DNA from: JBJTIF01 sp046094825
Lineage (GTDB): Bacteria; Actinomycetota; UBA4738; HRBIN12
Assembly: GCA_046094825.1 (NCBI GenBank)
Contig: JBJTIF010000126.1
Coordinates: 1 to 64,000, forward strand
DNA: 64,000 nt
Direction of reading: 5' to 3'
The first letter of the stretch is position 1, and every line of letters begins with the position of its first letter. Below are positions 52,494-61,471 of this stretch, piece after piece. The translations under genes were made by a program, and so were the position numbers. Under the pieces are notes generated by a model. That model did no database searches. It was not told the origin of the DNA and was given only the letters and a program-made list of their open reading frames with translations.

Positions 52494-54300
52494 GCGGACG
52501 GGCGACCGCGATGCGCACGCACACGTGCGGCGCCCTCCGCGCGACCGACGCCGGCGCCGAGGTCGTCCTCTGCGGGTGGGTCGCCCGACGGCGCGACCAC
52601 GGTGGCGTGACGTTCATCGACCTCCGCGACCGCGAGGGCATCACGCAGCTCGTGTTCCATCCCGACGAGGAGCCCGCGGCCCACGAGGCCGCCCAGGGGC
52701 TTCGGGGTGAATGGGTCGTCCGCGTCGTCGGCACGGTGCGGCCGCGGAAGGAGGGCACCGTGAACCCGGGCTCGCGACCGGGGAGATCGAGGTCGCGGCG
52801 ACGTCCGTCGTGGTGCTCGCCGCCGCGGACACGCCACCGTTCCCGATCGAGGACCGGATCGACGCGGACGAGCTCCTGCGACTCAGGTACCGCTACCTCG
52901 ACCTCCGTCGACCGGAGATGACGCGGGTCCTCGCGATGCGCGCGCGGATCAACGCGATCGTCCGTGAGGAGATGGAGGCCGCGGGGTTCCTCGAGGTCGA
53001 GACGCCGATCCTCACCCGGAGCACCCCGGAGGGGGCGCGGGACTTCCTCGTCCCGTCGCGGTTGTTCCCCGGCACGTTCTACGCGCTCCCGCAGTCCCCG
53101 CAGCAGCTGAAGCAGCTCCTCATGGTCGCGGGACAGGACCGCTACTACCAGCTCGTGCGCTGCCTCCGCGACGAGGCGCTCCGCGCCGACCGCGGGCTCG
53201 AGTTCACGCAGCTCGACATCGAGATGTCGTTCATCGACGAGGAGGACGTCTTCGCGCTCATCGAGCCGCTCATGGCGCGGATCGTCCGCGAGACCACCGG
53301 GACGGAGGTCGCGACGCCGTTCCCGCGGATGACCTACGACGAGATGCTCGCGCGCTTCGGCTCGGACAAGCCCGACCTCCGCTACGGCATGGAACTCGCC
53401 GACGTGTCGGCGGCGTTCGCCTCGACCGGGTTCCAGGCGTTCGCCGGGGCCCTCACGAAGGGGTGCGTCATCAAGGCGCTCGCCGCCCCGGGTGGGGCGG
53501 CCCTCTCGCGGAAGGAACTCGACGAGCTCGTGCAGGACGCGAAAGGACGGGGTGCCTCCGGGCTCGTGTGGATCGCCGTCGAGGAGTCGGGGGTCCGCTC
53601 GCCGGTCGAGAAGCACCTGTCCGCCGCGGAGGTCGCGGCGCTCCGCGACGCGACCGGCGCCGGGGTCGGCGACCTCATCCTCGTCGTCGCGGATCCCGTC
53701 GATCGCGCGAACGTCGCGCTCGACGGCCTCCGCCGTCGCCTCGCCGCGCGGCTCGACCTCGTCCCCGCGGACACGTGGGCCTTCTGCTGGCAGGTGCGGC
53801 CGCCGCTCTTCGAGTGGAGCGAGGAGGAGGGGAAGTGGGTGTCGGTGCACCACCCGTTCACCTCGCCGGTCGACGACGACGACCTCGACCCCGCGACCGC
53901 GAAGGCGCGCGCGTACGACCTCGTCCTGAACGGCTTCGAGCTCGGCGGCGGGAGCATCCGGATCCACCGCCCCGACGTCCAGCGGCGCGTCTTCGAGATC
54001 CTCGGGCTCGCCCCCGAGCAGATCGACGAGCAGTTCGGCCACCTCCTCACGGCCTTCCGGTACGGGGTGCCCCCGCACGGCGGCGTCGCGTTCGGGATCG
54101 ACCGGCTCGTCATGCTCATGGCCGGCAAGGACGCGATCCGCGACGTCACGGCCTTCCCGAAGGCGCAGTCGGGTGCCGACCCGCTCACCGGCGCGCCCGC
54201 CGCGGCCGACGACGCGCAGCTGCGCGAGCTCGGCATCCGCCTCGTCGCGCCACCCGCTCCGCCGAACGCCGAACCCACGAGCGCCCCGAAGGAGGCCTGA
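52490..54300 (+). CDS. aspS: Aspartyl-tRNA synthetase (Asp or Asx type), frame broken near 52770
   Basis: The N-terminal OB domain lies in the first frame (THTCGALRATDAGAEVVLCG, GWVARRRDHGGVTFIDLRDR, GTVRPRKEGTVNP). The class II catalytic part is in the frame one base back (LATGEIEVAATSVVVLAAAD, RYRYLDLRRPEM, ETPILTRSTPEGARDFLVPS, FTQLDIEMSFIDEED, GIDRLVMLM). At the junction, 52765-52771 reads CCCGGGC, and one extra G would restore the protein as NPGLATGEIEV. The same heptamer also fits the -1 slippery pattern X-XXY-YYZ. A large insertion domain typical of bacterial AspRS (about 300-410) is present. GTG 52490 overlaps hisS; ATG 52511 is an alternative. Confidence 0.87.
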
Positions 54301-54302
54301 GG

Positions 54303-54689
54303 ATGCTCACCGACGACGATCGCGCGTTCCTCCGCGCACCGAACTTCGCCCACCTCGCGACGCTCCGTGAGGACGGGACACCCCAGGTGTCGGTCGTGTG
54401 GATCGACACCGACGGGGACCACGTCCTCGTGAACAGCGCGCGCGGACGCGTGAAGGATCGCAACATCGCGCGGGACCCGCGCGTCGCGGTGTCGGTCCAT
54501 CGCCAGGACGACCCGTACGCGACGATCGCCGTCGACGGGGTCGTCGACGGCGAGGTGACCGGCCCGGAGGCCGACGCGCACATCGACGCGCTCTCCCGCG
54601 CCTACACGGGGAAGCCGTGGACCTCGACCGAGGGCCAGGTCCGTGTGATCTGGCGCATCCGGCCGACCCGGGTGGTCCGCCACACGTGA
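54303..54689 (+). CDS. Pyridoxamine-phosphate-oxidase-fold protein (F420/FMN type)
   Basis: The 128-residue split-barrel protein has NFAHLATLREDGTPQVSVVW at the N-terminus, NSARGRVKDRNIARDPRVAV in the middle and IWRIRPTRVV at the end. It matches the small PPOX class often called F420-dependent. Such proteins reduce or bind F420 or flavin and the substrate is usually unknown; which cofactor is used here cannot be decided. ATG is two bases after the aspS stop, and its end overlaps rarA by four bases. Confidence 0.85.
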   Translation: MLTDDDRAFLRAPNFAHLATLREDGTPQVSVVWIDTDGDHVLVNSARGRVKDRNIARDPRVAVSVHRQDDPYATIAVDGVVDGEVTGPEADAHIDALSRAYTGKPWTSTEGQVRVIWRIRPTRVVRHT

Positions 54690-55912
54690 GCGAGGTGCCG
54701 CTCGCGGCGCGGATGCGCCCGCGGACGTTCGACGAGTACGTCGGGCAGGCGCACCTCATCGGACCGGGCCGTGCGCTCACGCGCATCCTCGAGGGGGGGA
54801 ACCTCCCCTCGGTGATCCTCTGGGGACCCGCGGGGACCGGGAAGACGACGCTCGCGCACCTGCTCGCGGAGGCGGTCGGGGCCGAGCTCCGGGAACTCTC
54901 CGCGGTGAGCTCGGGCGTCGCCGACGCGCGCAAGGTGATCGAGCGCGCGGGAGGGATGTTCCGCACGGTCCTGTTCGTCGACGAGGTCCACCGGTGGAGC
55001 AAGGCGCAGCAGGACGTCCTGCTGCCCGCCGTCGAGGCGGGGCAGGTGACGCTCATCGGTGCGACGACGGAGAACCCGTTCTCCTCGCTGAACACGCCGC
55101 TCCTGTCGCGCTGCCTGCTCCTGCGGCTCGAGCCGCTCACCGTCGAGGAGCTCCGTTCGCTGCTCGCGCGTGCGCTCCTCGACGCCGCCCGCGGCCTCGG
55201 ACGCCTCGGGGTGCGTGCGACCGACGATGCGCTCGAGCACCTCGCCGAGGCCGCGGGCGGCGACGCGCGGATCGCCCTCACCGGCCTCGAGGCCGCCGCG
55301 CTCGCGGTGGGTCGAGACGGCGAGATCACCCGCGAGGTCGCCGAGGACGCGATCCAGCGCAAGGCGATCGTCTACGACCGCGCGGGCGACGCGCACTACG
55401 ACGTCATCTCCGCGTTCATCAAGAGCATCCGCGGCTCGGATCCGGATGCCGCGCTCTTCTGGCTCGCGCGGATGCTCGCAGGTGGCGAGGACCCGCGGTT
55501 CATCGCGCGCCGCATGATCGTCCACGCGTCGGAGGACATCGGTCTCGCCGATCCGCGCGCGCTCCTCGTCGCCACCGCCGCCGCGCAGGCCGTCGAGTAC
55601 GTCGGGCTCCCCGAGGCGCGGATCAACCTCGCGGAGGCCGCGATCTACCTCGCGCGCGCCCCGAAGTCGAACAGCGTCATCGTCGCGATCGGACGCGCGG
55701 AGGCCGACGCGGCGTCCTCGGAGCCGGTCCCGCGCCACCTCCGCGACGCCCACGGGCCGGGCGCGCGGCAGCTCGGGCACGGCGAGGGCTACCGCTACCC
55801 GCACGACCACCCGGGCCACCGGGTCGACCAGGAGTACCTCCCGGCGCGCTTCTCCGGGGCGACGTACTACGTGCCCTCGGGGGAGGGGGAGGAGACCCCG
55901 GAGGCACCGTGA
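54686..55912 (+). CDS. rarA: Replication-associated recombination ATPase RarA/MgsA
   Basis: An AAA+ clamp-loader-like ATPase that acts at stalled replication forks. The 408 residues start with PLAARMRPRTFDEYVGQAHL. Walker A is GPAGTGKTTLA (about residue 47), Walker B is LFVDEVHRWSKAQQD, and the sensor is GATTENPFSSLN. The C-terminal MgsA-type region has SAFIKSIRGSDPDAALFWLA, EDIGLADPRAL and PKSNSVIVAI. The GTG overlaps the preceding stop. The length fits the family (about 400-450). Confidence 0.94.
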   Translation: MSEVPLAARMRPRTFDEYVGQAHLIGPGRALTRILEGGNLPSVILWGPAGTGKTTLAHLLAEAVGAELRELSAVSSGVADARKVIERAGGMFRTVLFVDEVHRWSKAQQDVLLPAVEAGQVTLIGATTENPFSSLNTPLLSRCLLLRLEPLTVEELRSLLARALLDAARGLGRLGVRATDDALEHLAEAAGGDARIALTGLEAAALAVGRDGEITREVAEDAIQRKAIVYDRAGDAHYDVISAFIKSIRGSDPDAALFWLARMLAGGEDPRFIARRMIVHASEDIGLADPRALLVATAAAQAVEYVGLPEARINLAEAAIYLARAPKSNSVIVAIGRAEADAASSEPVPRHLRDAHGPGARQLGHGEGYRYPHDHPGHRVDQEYLPARFSGATYYVPSGEGEETPEAP

Positions 55913-55928
55913 GCCCGATGGGGCGGGG

Positions 55929-55934
55929 TATCAT
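55929..55934 (+). promoter_or_regulatory. -10 of the DUF948 gene
   Basis: TATCAT is 46 bases before the ATG at 55980. The leader has AAGGAG as ribosome-binding site. Confidence 0.4.
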
Positions 55935-55979
55935 GCCCCCGCAGCGCCCCGCACCGCTTCCCCGACCCAAGGAGCGCAG

Positions 55980-56330
55980 ATGGGATCCCTCGACGGCGGC
56001 GACATCGCCCTCATCATCCTCGCGGCCTTCTGGGGCCTGCTCGTCCTCTTCCTCTGCGTCGTCCTGCTGAACGCGTTCCGCGTCCTCGAGAGCGTGAAGC
56101 TCCTCATCGACGGGGTGCGCCAGGAGACCGTCCCGCTCCTCGGCGAGGTGAAGGGGTCCGTCGAACGCGCGAACCGCGAACTCGACCGCGTCGACGGGGT
56201 GCTCGAATCCGCGGGCCGCGTCGCGAAGCAGGTCGAGGACGCGGTGACCGGGCCGCTCGCGAAGCTCATCTCGCTCGGCGCCGGCCTCTCGCGCGCGTTC
56301 GACCGCGATCGCGACCGCGATCGCGCCTGA
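55980..56330 (+). CDS. DUF948-like membrane-anchored helical protein
   Basis: The 116-residue protein has one N-terminal membrane helix (about 8-30, IALIILAAFWGLLVLFLCVV). A long amphipathic helix or coiled coil (about 35-100) follows with heptad-like NRELDRVDGVLESAGRVAKQ. The C-terminal DRDRDRDR is encoded by a short tandem of GACCGCGATCGC. DUF948 proteins often sit upstream of alaS in Gram-positive genomes; their function is unknown. AAGGAGCGCAG before the ATG supports the start. Confidence 0.75.
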   Translation: MGSLDGGDIALIILAAFWGLLVLFLCVVLLNAFRVLESVKLLIDGVRQETVPLLGEVKGSVERANRELDRVDGVLESAGRVAKQVEDAVTGPLAKLISLGAGLSRAFDRDRDRDRA

Positions 56331-56358
56331 GCGTCCGGGTCCGATGCGGACCCCCCGC

Positions 56359-56364
56359 TAGACT
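56359..56364 (+). promoter_or_regulatory. Leaderless -10 of alaS
   Basis: TAGACT is seven bases before the alaS ATG, leaving no room for a T-box leader. Confidence 0.6.
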
Positions 56365-56371
56365 CTCGCGC

Positions 56372-58987
56372 ATGGACGGCTGGCGGATCCGCGAGGAGTT
56401 CCTGCGCTTCTTCGAGGAGCGCGGGCACCGACGGGTCCCGTCGGCCTCCCTGATCCCGCCTCCCGAATCGGGCCTGCTCCTCACGAACGCGGGCATGAAC
56501 CAGTTCATCCCGTACTTCCTCGGCCACGCCCCCGCGCCCTTCGACCGCGCCGTCTCGGTCCAGAAGTGCTTCCGGACCAACGACATCGAGAACGTCGGCC
56601 GCACGGCACGGCACCTCACGCTCTTCGAGATGCTCGGCAACTTCTCGTTCGGCGACTACTTCAAGCGGGAGTCCTGCGGGTGGGGCCTCGAGCTCGTCAC
56701 CGAGGTGTTCGGCATCGACCCCGACCGCATCTGGGTGACGGTCTTCGAGACCGACGACGAATCGATCGGGATCTGGCAGGACCTCGGGATCGCGCGCGAG
56801 CGGATCGTCCGGCGCGGTCGGGCGGACAACTACTGGTGGACGCACGCGGCGGGACCCGCCGGGCCGTGCTCCGAGATCTTCGTCGACCGGGGGCCGCGCT
56901 ACGGGCAGGAGGGTGGGCCGGAGGTCGACGAGGATCGCTACATGGAGATCTGGAACCACGTCTTCATGCAGGACGAGGTCGACGAGCACGCGGAGCGGCG
57001 CGCCGAGCTCCCCGCGAAGAACATCGACACCGGGTCGAGCCTCGAGCGCGTCGCGACGGTCCTCCAGGACAAGGCGACAATCTTCGAGACCGACATCTTC
57101 CAGCCGCTCTTCGCCGTCGCGGAAGCCCTCGCGGGCGTCCGGCAGGGTGCGGACGAGCGTACGGACATCTCCCTGCGCGTCATGGCCGAGCACGGTCGCG
57201 CGACGACGTTCCTCATCGCCGACGGGGTCCAGCCGTCGAACGAGGGCCGCGGCTACGTCCTGCGGCGCATGCTCCGCCGGCTCGTGAGCCACGCGCGGCG
57301 CCTCGGCATCGAGCGCCCGGTCGTCGAGGAGCTCGCGGAGGCGACGATCGCCTCGTTCGGAGGCGCCTACCCCGAGCTCGTCGAGAACCGCGCGTACGTC
57401 CTGCAGGTCGCGACCTCCGAGGAGGAGCGCTTCGCCGGCACGCTCCGTCAGGGGATGGCCCTGTTCGAGGACGCCGTCGGCCGCGCGAGCGGCACCCTGC
57501 CCGGCGAGGTCGTGTTCAAGCTCCACGACACGTTCGGCTTCCCGAAGGAGCTCACCCGCGAGCTCGTCGAGGATGCGGGCCTCGCGCTCGACGAGGCCGG
57601 GTTCGAGGAGCGCATGGCCGAGCAGCGCGAGCGTGCGAAGCGCGCCGCGCGCAAGGGACGCGAGGGCGAGGACGTCGCCGCGGTCGCGGCCGAGGTCGGC
57701 GCGACGGAGTTCGTCGGCTACGAGCGCCTCACCGCCGATGCCCGGATCCGGGGGCTCCTCGGCGACGCGGGGCCGCTCGAGGTGGCCGGGGAGGGCGACG
57801 AGGTGCGTGTCGTCCTCGACCGGACACCGTTCTACGCGGAGGCCGGGGGACAGATCGGCGACGCCGGCTACCTCCGCACGGATGGAGGCGTCGTCCGCGT
57901 CCTCGACACACGCCCCGGGCCGGGGGGCGTGAGCGTCCACGTGGGGATCGTGCAGTCGGGGGAACTCCGTGCCGGCGACGAGGCGAGCGCCGAGGTCGAC
58001 GAGGTCCGCCGGATCGCGACCGCCCGCGCCCACACCGCGACCCACGTCGTCCATTGGACCCTGAAGCACCTCCTCGGCGAGCACGCGCGGCAGGCGGGGT
58101 CGCTCGTGTCGCCGGGGCGCCTGCGGTTCGACTTCCCCCACCACGCGGCGGTGCCCGGCGACGTCCTCGCCCAGGCGGAGGACCTCGCGAACGAGCGCCT
58201 CGCGGAGAACGGGGTCGTGACGATCTACGAGACGACGTTCGACGAGGCGAAGAACCAGGGCGCGACCGCGCTCTTCGGCGAGAAGTACGGGGAGTTCGTC
58301 CGCGTCGTGGAGATCGGTGACTTCTCGATCGAGCTCTGCGGCGGGACGCACGTCCCACGCGCGGGCAACGTCGCCCTCATCCGCATCCTCGGGGAGGGGA
58401 GCATCGGGGCGGGGATGCGCCGGGTCGAGGCGCTCGTCGGTCCCGACGCCCTCCGCGAGCTCCGCGACGAGCGCGCGCTCCTCGACGACCTCGTCGCCGC
58501 GGTCGGGGGTGGCGATCCCCGCTCGGCGCCCGAGCGCGCCCGGGCGCTCGTCGAGCGCGTGAAGCGTCTCGAGAGCGAACTCGGACGCTTCGGCAAGGAG
58601 GCCCGCCGCGGTCGCGCCGACGCGATCGTCGCCGACGCGGTGGAGCGCGGTGGGGTCCGCGTCGTCGTCGCTCGCGAGGACGCGCCCGCCGATGACCTCC
58701 GTGAGCTCGCGCAGGACGCCCTCGGACGGCTCGTGGGTCCGAGTGCGGTCGTCCTCGGCAGCGGACACGGCGACCGCCCGCTCCTCGTCGCCGCGGTGAG
58801 CGGCGAGCTCGTCTCGCGCGGCGTCACGGCGCCGGCGCTCCTCGAACGTGCGGCGACGGCGATCGGGGGCGGCGCGGGCGGAAAGCCCGTCCTCGGGATG
58901 GCGGGCGGCCGCGACGCCGCCGCGCTCGAGGGCGCGCTCGCGTCGATCCCGGCGCGTCTGGAGGACCTCCTCGCGGGTCGTGGCTGA
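56372..58987 (+). CDS. alaS: Alanyl-tRNA synthetase
   Basis: It charges tRNA-Ala and edits Ser/Gly mischarging. Of 871 residues, the class II catalytic core is about 1-240 (FLRFFEERGHRRVPSASLIP, LTNAGMNQF, CFRTNDIENVGRTARHLTLF, EMLGNFSFGDYFK). A linker and tRNA domain follow. The editing domain has RAHTATHVVHWTLKHLLG (about residue 552) and the zinc-site cysteine in ELCGGTHVPRAGN (about 654). A C-terminal DHHA1 oligomerisation domain closes the protein. The length is normal. The ATG begins seven bases after the -10. It overlaps ruvX by eight bases. Confidence 0.96.
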   Translation: MDGWRIREEFLRFFEERGHRRVPSASLIPPPESGLLLTNAGMNQFIPYFLGHAPAPFDRAVSVQKCFRTNDIENVGRTARHLTLFEMLGNFSFGDYFKRESCGWGLELVTEVFGIDPDRIWVTVFETDDESIGIWQDLGIARERIVRRGRADNYWWTHAAGPAGPCSEIFVDRGPRYGQEGGPEVDEDRYMEIWNHVFMQDEVDEHAERRAELPAKNIDTGSSLERVATVLQDKATIFETDIFQPLFAVAEALAGVRQGADERTDISLRVMAEHGRATTFLIADGVQPSNEGRGYVLRRMLRRLVSHARRLGIERPVVEELAEATIASFGGAYPELVENRAYVLQVATSEEERFAGTLRQGMALFEDAVGRASGTLPGEVVFKLHDTFGFPKELTRELVEDAGLALDEAGFEERMAEQRERAKRAARKGREGEDVAAVAAEVGATEFVGYERLTADARIRGLLGDAGPLEVAGEGDEVRVVLDRTPFYAEAGGQIGDAGYLRTDGGVVRVLDTRPGPGGVSVHVGIVQSGELRAGDEASAEVDEVRRIATARAHTATHVVHWTLKHLLGEHARQAGSLVSPGRLRFDFPHHAAVPGDVLAQAEDLANERLAENGVVTIYETTFDEAKNQGATALFGEKYGEFVRVVEIGDFSIELCGGTHVPRAGNVALIRILGEGSIGAGMRRVEALVGPDALRELRDERALLDDLVAAVGGGDPRSAPERARALVERVKRLESELGRFGKEARRGRADAIVADAVERGGVRVVVAREDAPADDLRELAQDALGRLVGPSAVVLGSGHGDRPLLVAAVSGELVSRGVTAPALLERAATAIGGGAGGKPVLGMAGGRDAAALEGALASIPARLEDLLAGRG

Positions 58988-59405
58988 GTCCGGTCGCGTC
59001 CTCGGGCTCGACCTCGGCGACGCGCGGATCGGCGTCGCGATCTCCGATCCCGACCGTCGGCTCGCCGTGCCGCTCGGCACCGTCCGCACCGGCGCCCCGG
59101 CGGATCTCCGCGCGATCGCGGGACTCGTCGACGAGCACGCGGTGACGCTCGTCGTCGTCGGGCACCCGCTCCTGCTCTCCGGGACGGCGGGGGAGCGCGC
59201 GCACCACGCGGAGCGCTTCGCCGAGGCGCTCGGTGCGGTCCTCGCGGTCCCGGTCGTGCTGCAGGACGAGCGTCTCTCGACGAAGGAGGCGGAGCGCGCG
59301 CTCCGGGCGGCGGGCCGCAGCGCCCGCGACGCGCGGAGGTCGGTCGACGAGACCGCGGCGACGGTGATCCTCCAGGCGTTCCTCGACCGACCGTCGGCCG
59401 GATGA
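58980..59405 (+). CDS. ruvX: RuvX/YqgF-type Holliday junction resolvase-like nuclease
   Basis: The 141-residue RNase H-fold protein has the first acidic motif LGLDLGDARIGVAISDP. VVGHPLLLSGTAGERAHHAE lies in the middle, DERLSTKEAERAL follows, and the last acidic residues are in VDETAATVILQAFLD. This family processes pre-16S rRNA ends and may resolve junctions. The GTG lies eight bases inside alaS in a different frame. The alaS-ruvX-mltG-aroE order is conserved in actinobacteria. Confidence 0.93.
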   Translation: MAESGRVLGLDLGDARIGVAISDPDRRLAVPLGTVRTGAPADLRAIAGLVDEHAVTLVVVGHPLLLSGTAGERAHHAERFAEALGAVLAVPVVLQDERLSTKEAERALRAAGRSARDARRSVDETAATVILQAFLDRPSAG

Positions 59406-60484
59406 CGCCCTCTATGCTGCCCGGCGTGCGCGACGGGGACTACCGCGGGCTCCACCAGGCGCCGAAGCGGCGCGCGCCGCGGGTCCTCGCGACGCTCGGC
59501 ATCGCCCTCCTCGCGTTCGGCGGCGTCGCGCTCGCGGGGTTCCGCTACCTCGACGGGTGTCGGCACCCCGAAGGCGTGCGGATCCCGGTCGAGTTCGCGA
59601 TCGGGGTCGGCGCGTCGGGGTCGACGGTCGTCGACGACCTCCACGACGCTGGCGTCGTGCCCTGCGCGGCGGTGACGGGCTGGGACCTCCGCCGCAGCGG
59701 CCTCGCGGACGAGATCCGTGCGGGGACGTACGCGCTCACGACGAACATGGCGCCCGCCGAGGTGTTCGCGATCCTCACGGCACCGCCTCCGGAGGTGCCG
59801 ACCGATCGGCTCACGGTCCCCGAGGGGTTCCGGATCACGCAGATCGCCGACCGGGTCGAGGAGCAGCTCGGGATCCCCGCGAAGCGGTTCCTCGCCGCGA
59901 TCGAGCGCGAGAACTGGTCGCTGCCGCCGTACCTGCCGCGAGAGGCGCGGAGCCCCGAAGGGTTCCTGTACCCGGAGACCTACGAGTTCCGCGCGGACGG
60001 GACCACGGCGACCGAGGTGATCGCCCGGCTCCTCGAGGAGTTCCGCGCCGTCGCCGCGGACCTGCCGTGGGAGAACGCGGAGGCGCTCGGCGTCACGCCG
60101 TACGAGGTCGTCGTCATCGCCTCGATGATCGAGGAGGAGGCCCGGGTCGACGGCGACCGCGCCCGGATCGCGGCGGTGATCTACAACCGACTCGAGATCG
60201 GGATGACGCTCGGCATCGACGCGACGCTCCAGTACGTCGATCCCGACCCCTCGAACGGGCTCGTGAGCTCGGACTTCGAGATCGTGAGCCCGTACAACAC
60301 CCGGATCTCCGGCGGTCTGCCGCCGACGCCGATCGCGAGCCCGGGCCTCGCGTCGCTCCGCGCGGCGCTCGAGCCCTCGGACGTGACGTTCCTCTACTAC
60401 GTGCTCTGCGGGGACGACGGGAGCCACGCGTTCAGCGACACGTACGCGGAGTTCCTGCGGAACAAGGACCGGTGCCTGGGGTGA
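59402..60484 (+). CDS. mltG: Endolytic murein transglycosylase MltG (YceG)
   Basis: It cuts nascent peptidoglycan strands outside the membrane and sets their length. The 360-residue protein has one membrane helix (about 29-50). A LysM-like region follows (about 65-120), then the YceG fold with TVPEGFRITQIADRVEE, SPEGFLYPETYEF and the catalytic Glu region VIASMIEEEARVDGDRA. SPYNTRISGGLPPTPIASPG lies near the end. ATG 59402 overlaps ruvX (ATGA). A TATGCT -10 at 59413-59418 lies seven bases before an in-frame GTG (59426), so a start at 59426, without the first eight residues, is just as likely. Confidence 0.93.
   Translation: MTPSMLPGVRDGDYRGLHQAPKRRAPRVLATLGIALLAFGGVALAGFRYLDGCRHPEGVRIPVEFAIGVGASGSTVVDDLHDAGVVPCAAVTGWDLRRSGLADEIRAGTYALTTNMAPAEVFAILTAPPPEVPTDRLTVPEGFRITQIADRVEEQLGIPAKRFLAAIERENWSLPPYLPREARSPEGFLYPETYEFRADGTTATEVIARLLEEFRAVAADLPWENAEALGVTPYEVVVIASMIEEEARVDGDRARIAAVIYNRLEIGMTLGIDATLQYVDPDPSNGLVSSDFEIVSPYNTRISGGLPPTPIASPGLASLRAALEPSDVTFLYYVLCGDDGSHAFSDTYAEFLRNKDRCLG
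59413..59418 (+). promoter_or_regulatory. -10 inside the start of mltG
   Basis: TATGCT has seven bases between it and the GTG at 59426, the same spacing as at lemA, thrS, alaS and aroC. This points to a leaderless mltG transcript separate from alaS-ruvX. Confidence 0.45.
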
Positions 60485-60490
60485 GCGCGC

Positions 60491-61366
60491 GTGGATGATC
60501 CCGCCGTCGGCCCGCGGCACCCGACGCGGACGCTCGGGGTGATCGGGTGGCCGGTCGCCGCGAGCCTCTCGCCGACGATCCACGAGGCGGCGTTCCGCGC
60601 CCTCGGGCTCGACTGGTCGTACGTGCCGCTCCCGGTGCGACCGGGCGATCTCCCGGAGGCGTTCCGCGGGCTGCGGGCGCTCGGGTTCTCCGGCGCGAAC
60701 GTCACGATGCCGCACAAGACCGAGGCGGCCGCGCTCGTCGACGTCCGGAGCGAGGACGCGGAGCTCCTCCGGTCGGTGAACACCGTCGTCGTCACGCCGG
60801 ACGGTCTCGAGGGCCACAACACCGACGCGCCCGGGTTCGAGCGGGTGCTCCGGGAGGACCTCGCGTTCGACCCCGCCGGTCGCTCGGCGCTCGTGTACGG
60901 GGCGGGCGGCGCGGCGCGCGCGTGCGCGCTCGCGCTCGCGCGGGGCGGCGCCGCCCGCATCGCCATCGCGGTCCGCGACGTCGCCCGCGCCCCCGACCTC
61001 GCGCGGATCGCCGCGGGGGGCACCCTCGAGGTCGTCGCGTTCGACGACGCGCCGGCGGAGGATCCCGACCTCATCGTGAACGCGACCCCCGTCGGCGCCG
61101 CGGGGGAGTCGCTCCCGCTGCCGGCCCTCGGTCCGGCAACCGTCGTCGTCGACCTCCTCTACCGTCCGGCCGTCACCCCGCTGCAGGTGGTCGCGCGAGC
61201 GGCGGGCGCCGTCGCGTCGAACGGCCTCGGGCTCCTCCTCCACCAGGCGGCGATCGCGTTCGAACGGTGGACGGGGCAGGTGCCGCCGCTCGACGTGATG
61301 TCCGCGGCCGCTGTCGCCGCGCTCGCGGATCGACCCGACGAACGCCCGGGCGAGCGTCGGCGCTAG
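60491..61366 (+). CDS. aroE: Shikimate dehydrogenase
   Basis: It reduces 3-dehydroshikimate to shikimate with NADPH. The 291 residues show the shikimate-binding start GVIGWPVAASLSPTIHEAAF, then GANVTMPHKTEAA with the catalytic Lys. NTVVVTPDGLEGHNTDAPGF contains the Asp ligand. The NADP loop is VYGAGGAARACALALA, and the end is NGLGLLLHQAAIAFERWTG. The GTG start is six bases after the mltG stop. aroC follows after a 105-base gap with its own promoter. Confidence 0.94.
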   Translation: MDDPAVGPRHPTRTLGVIGWPVAASLSPTIHEAAFRALGLDWSYVPLPVRPGDLPEAFRGLRALGFSGANVTMPHKTEAAALVDVRSEDAELLRSVNTVVVTPDGLEGHNTDAPGFERVLREDLAFDPAGRSALVYGAGGAARACALALARGGAARIAIAVRDVARAPDLARIAAGGTLEVVAFDDAPAEDPDLIVNATPVGAAGESLPLPALGPATVVVDLLYRPAVTPLQVVARAAGAVASNGLGLLLHQAAIAFERWTGQVPPLDVMSAAAVAALADRPDERPGERRR

Positions 61367-61458
61367 CCTCCGCGCTGGCGTCCCGACCGGAAGCGACCGA
61401 GCGGCGCCGTGCCGCCCATCCCTCGGGCGGCGTCCGCGGGGGGCGCGGACCCCCCGCC

Positions 61459-61464
61459 TATCAT
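61459..61464 (+). promoter_or_regulatory. Leaderless -10 of the aroC-aroK-aroB operon
   Basis: TATCAT is seven bases before the aroC ATG (61472). An in-frame ATG inside it (61463) is not used, because aroC proteins start [10 protein letters not shown]. Confidence 0.55.
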
Positions 61465-61471
61465 GGTCGAC

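Noticed and set aside
56304..56327. Tandem GACCGCGATCGC units that might look like a CRISPR or VNTR start
   Set aside because: Only about two copies, inside the DUF948 gene, encoding DRDR; no spacers.
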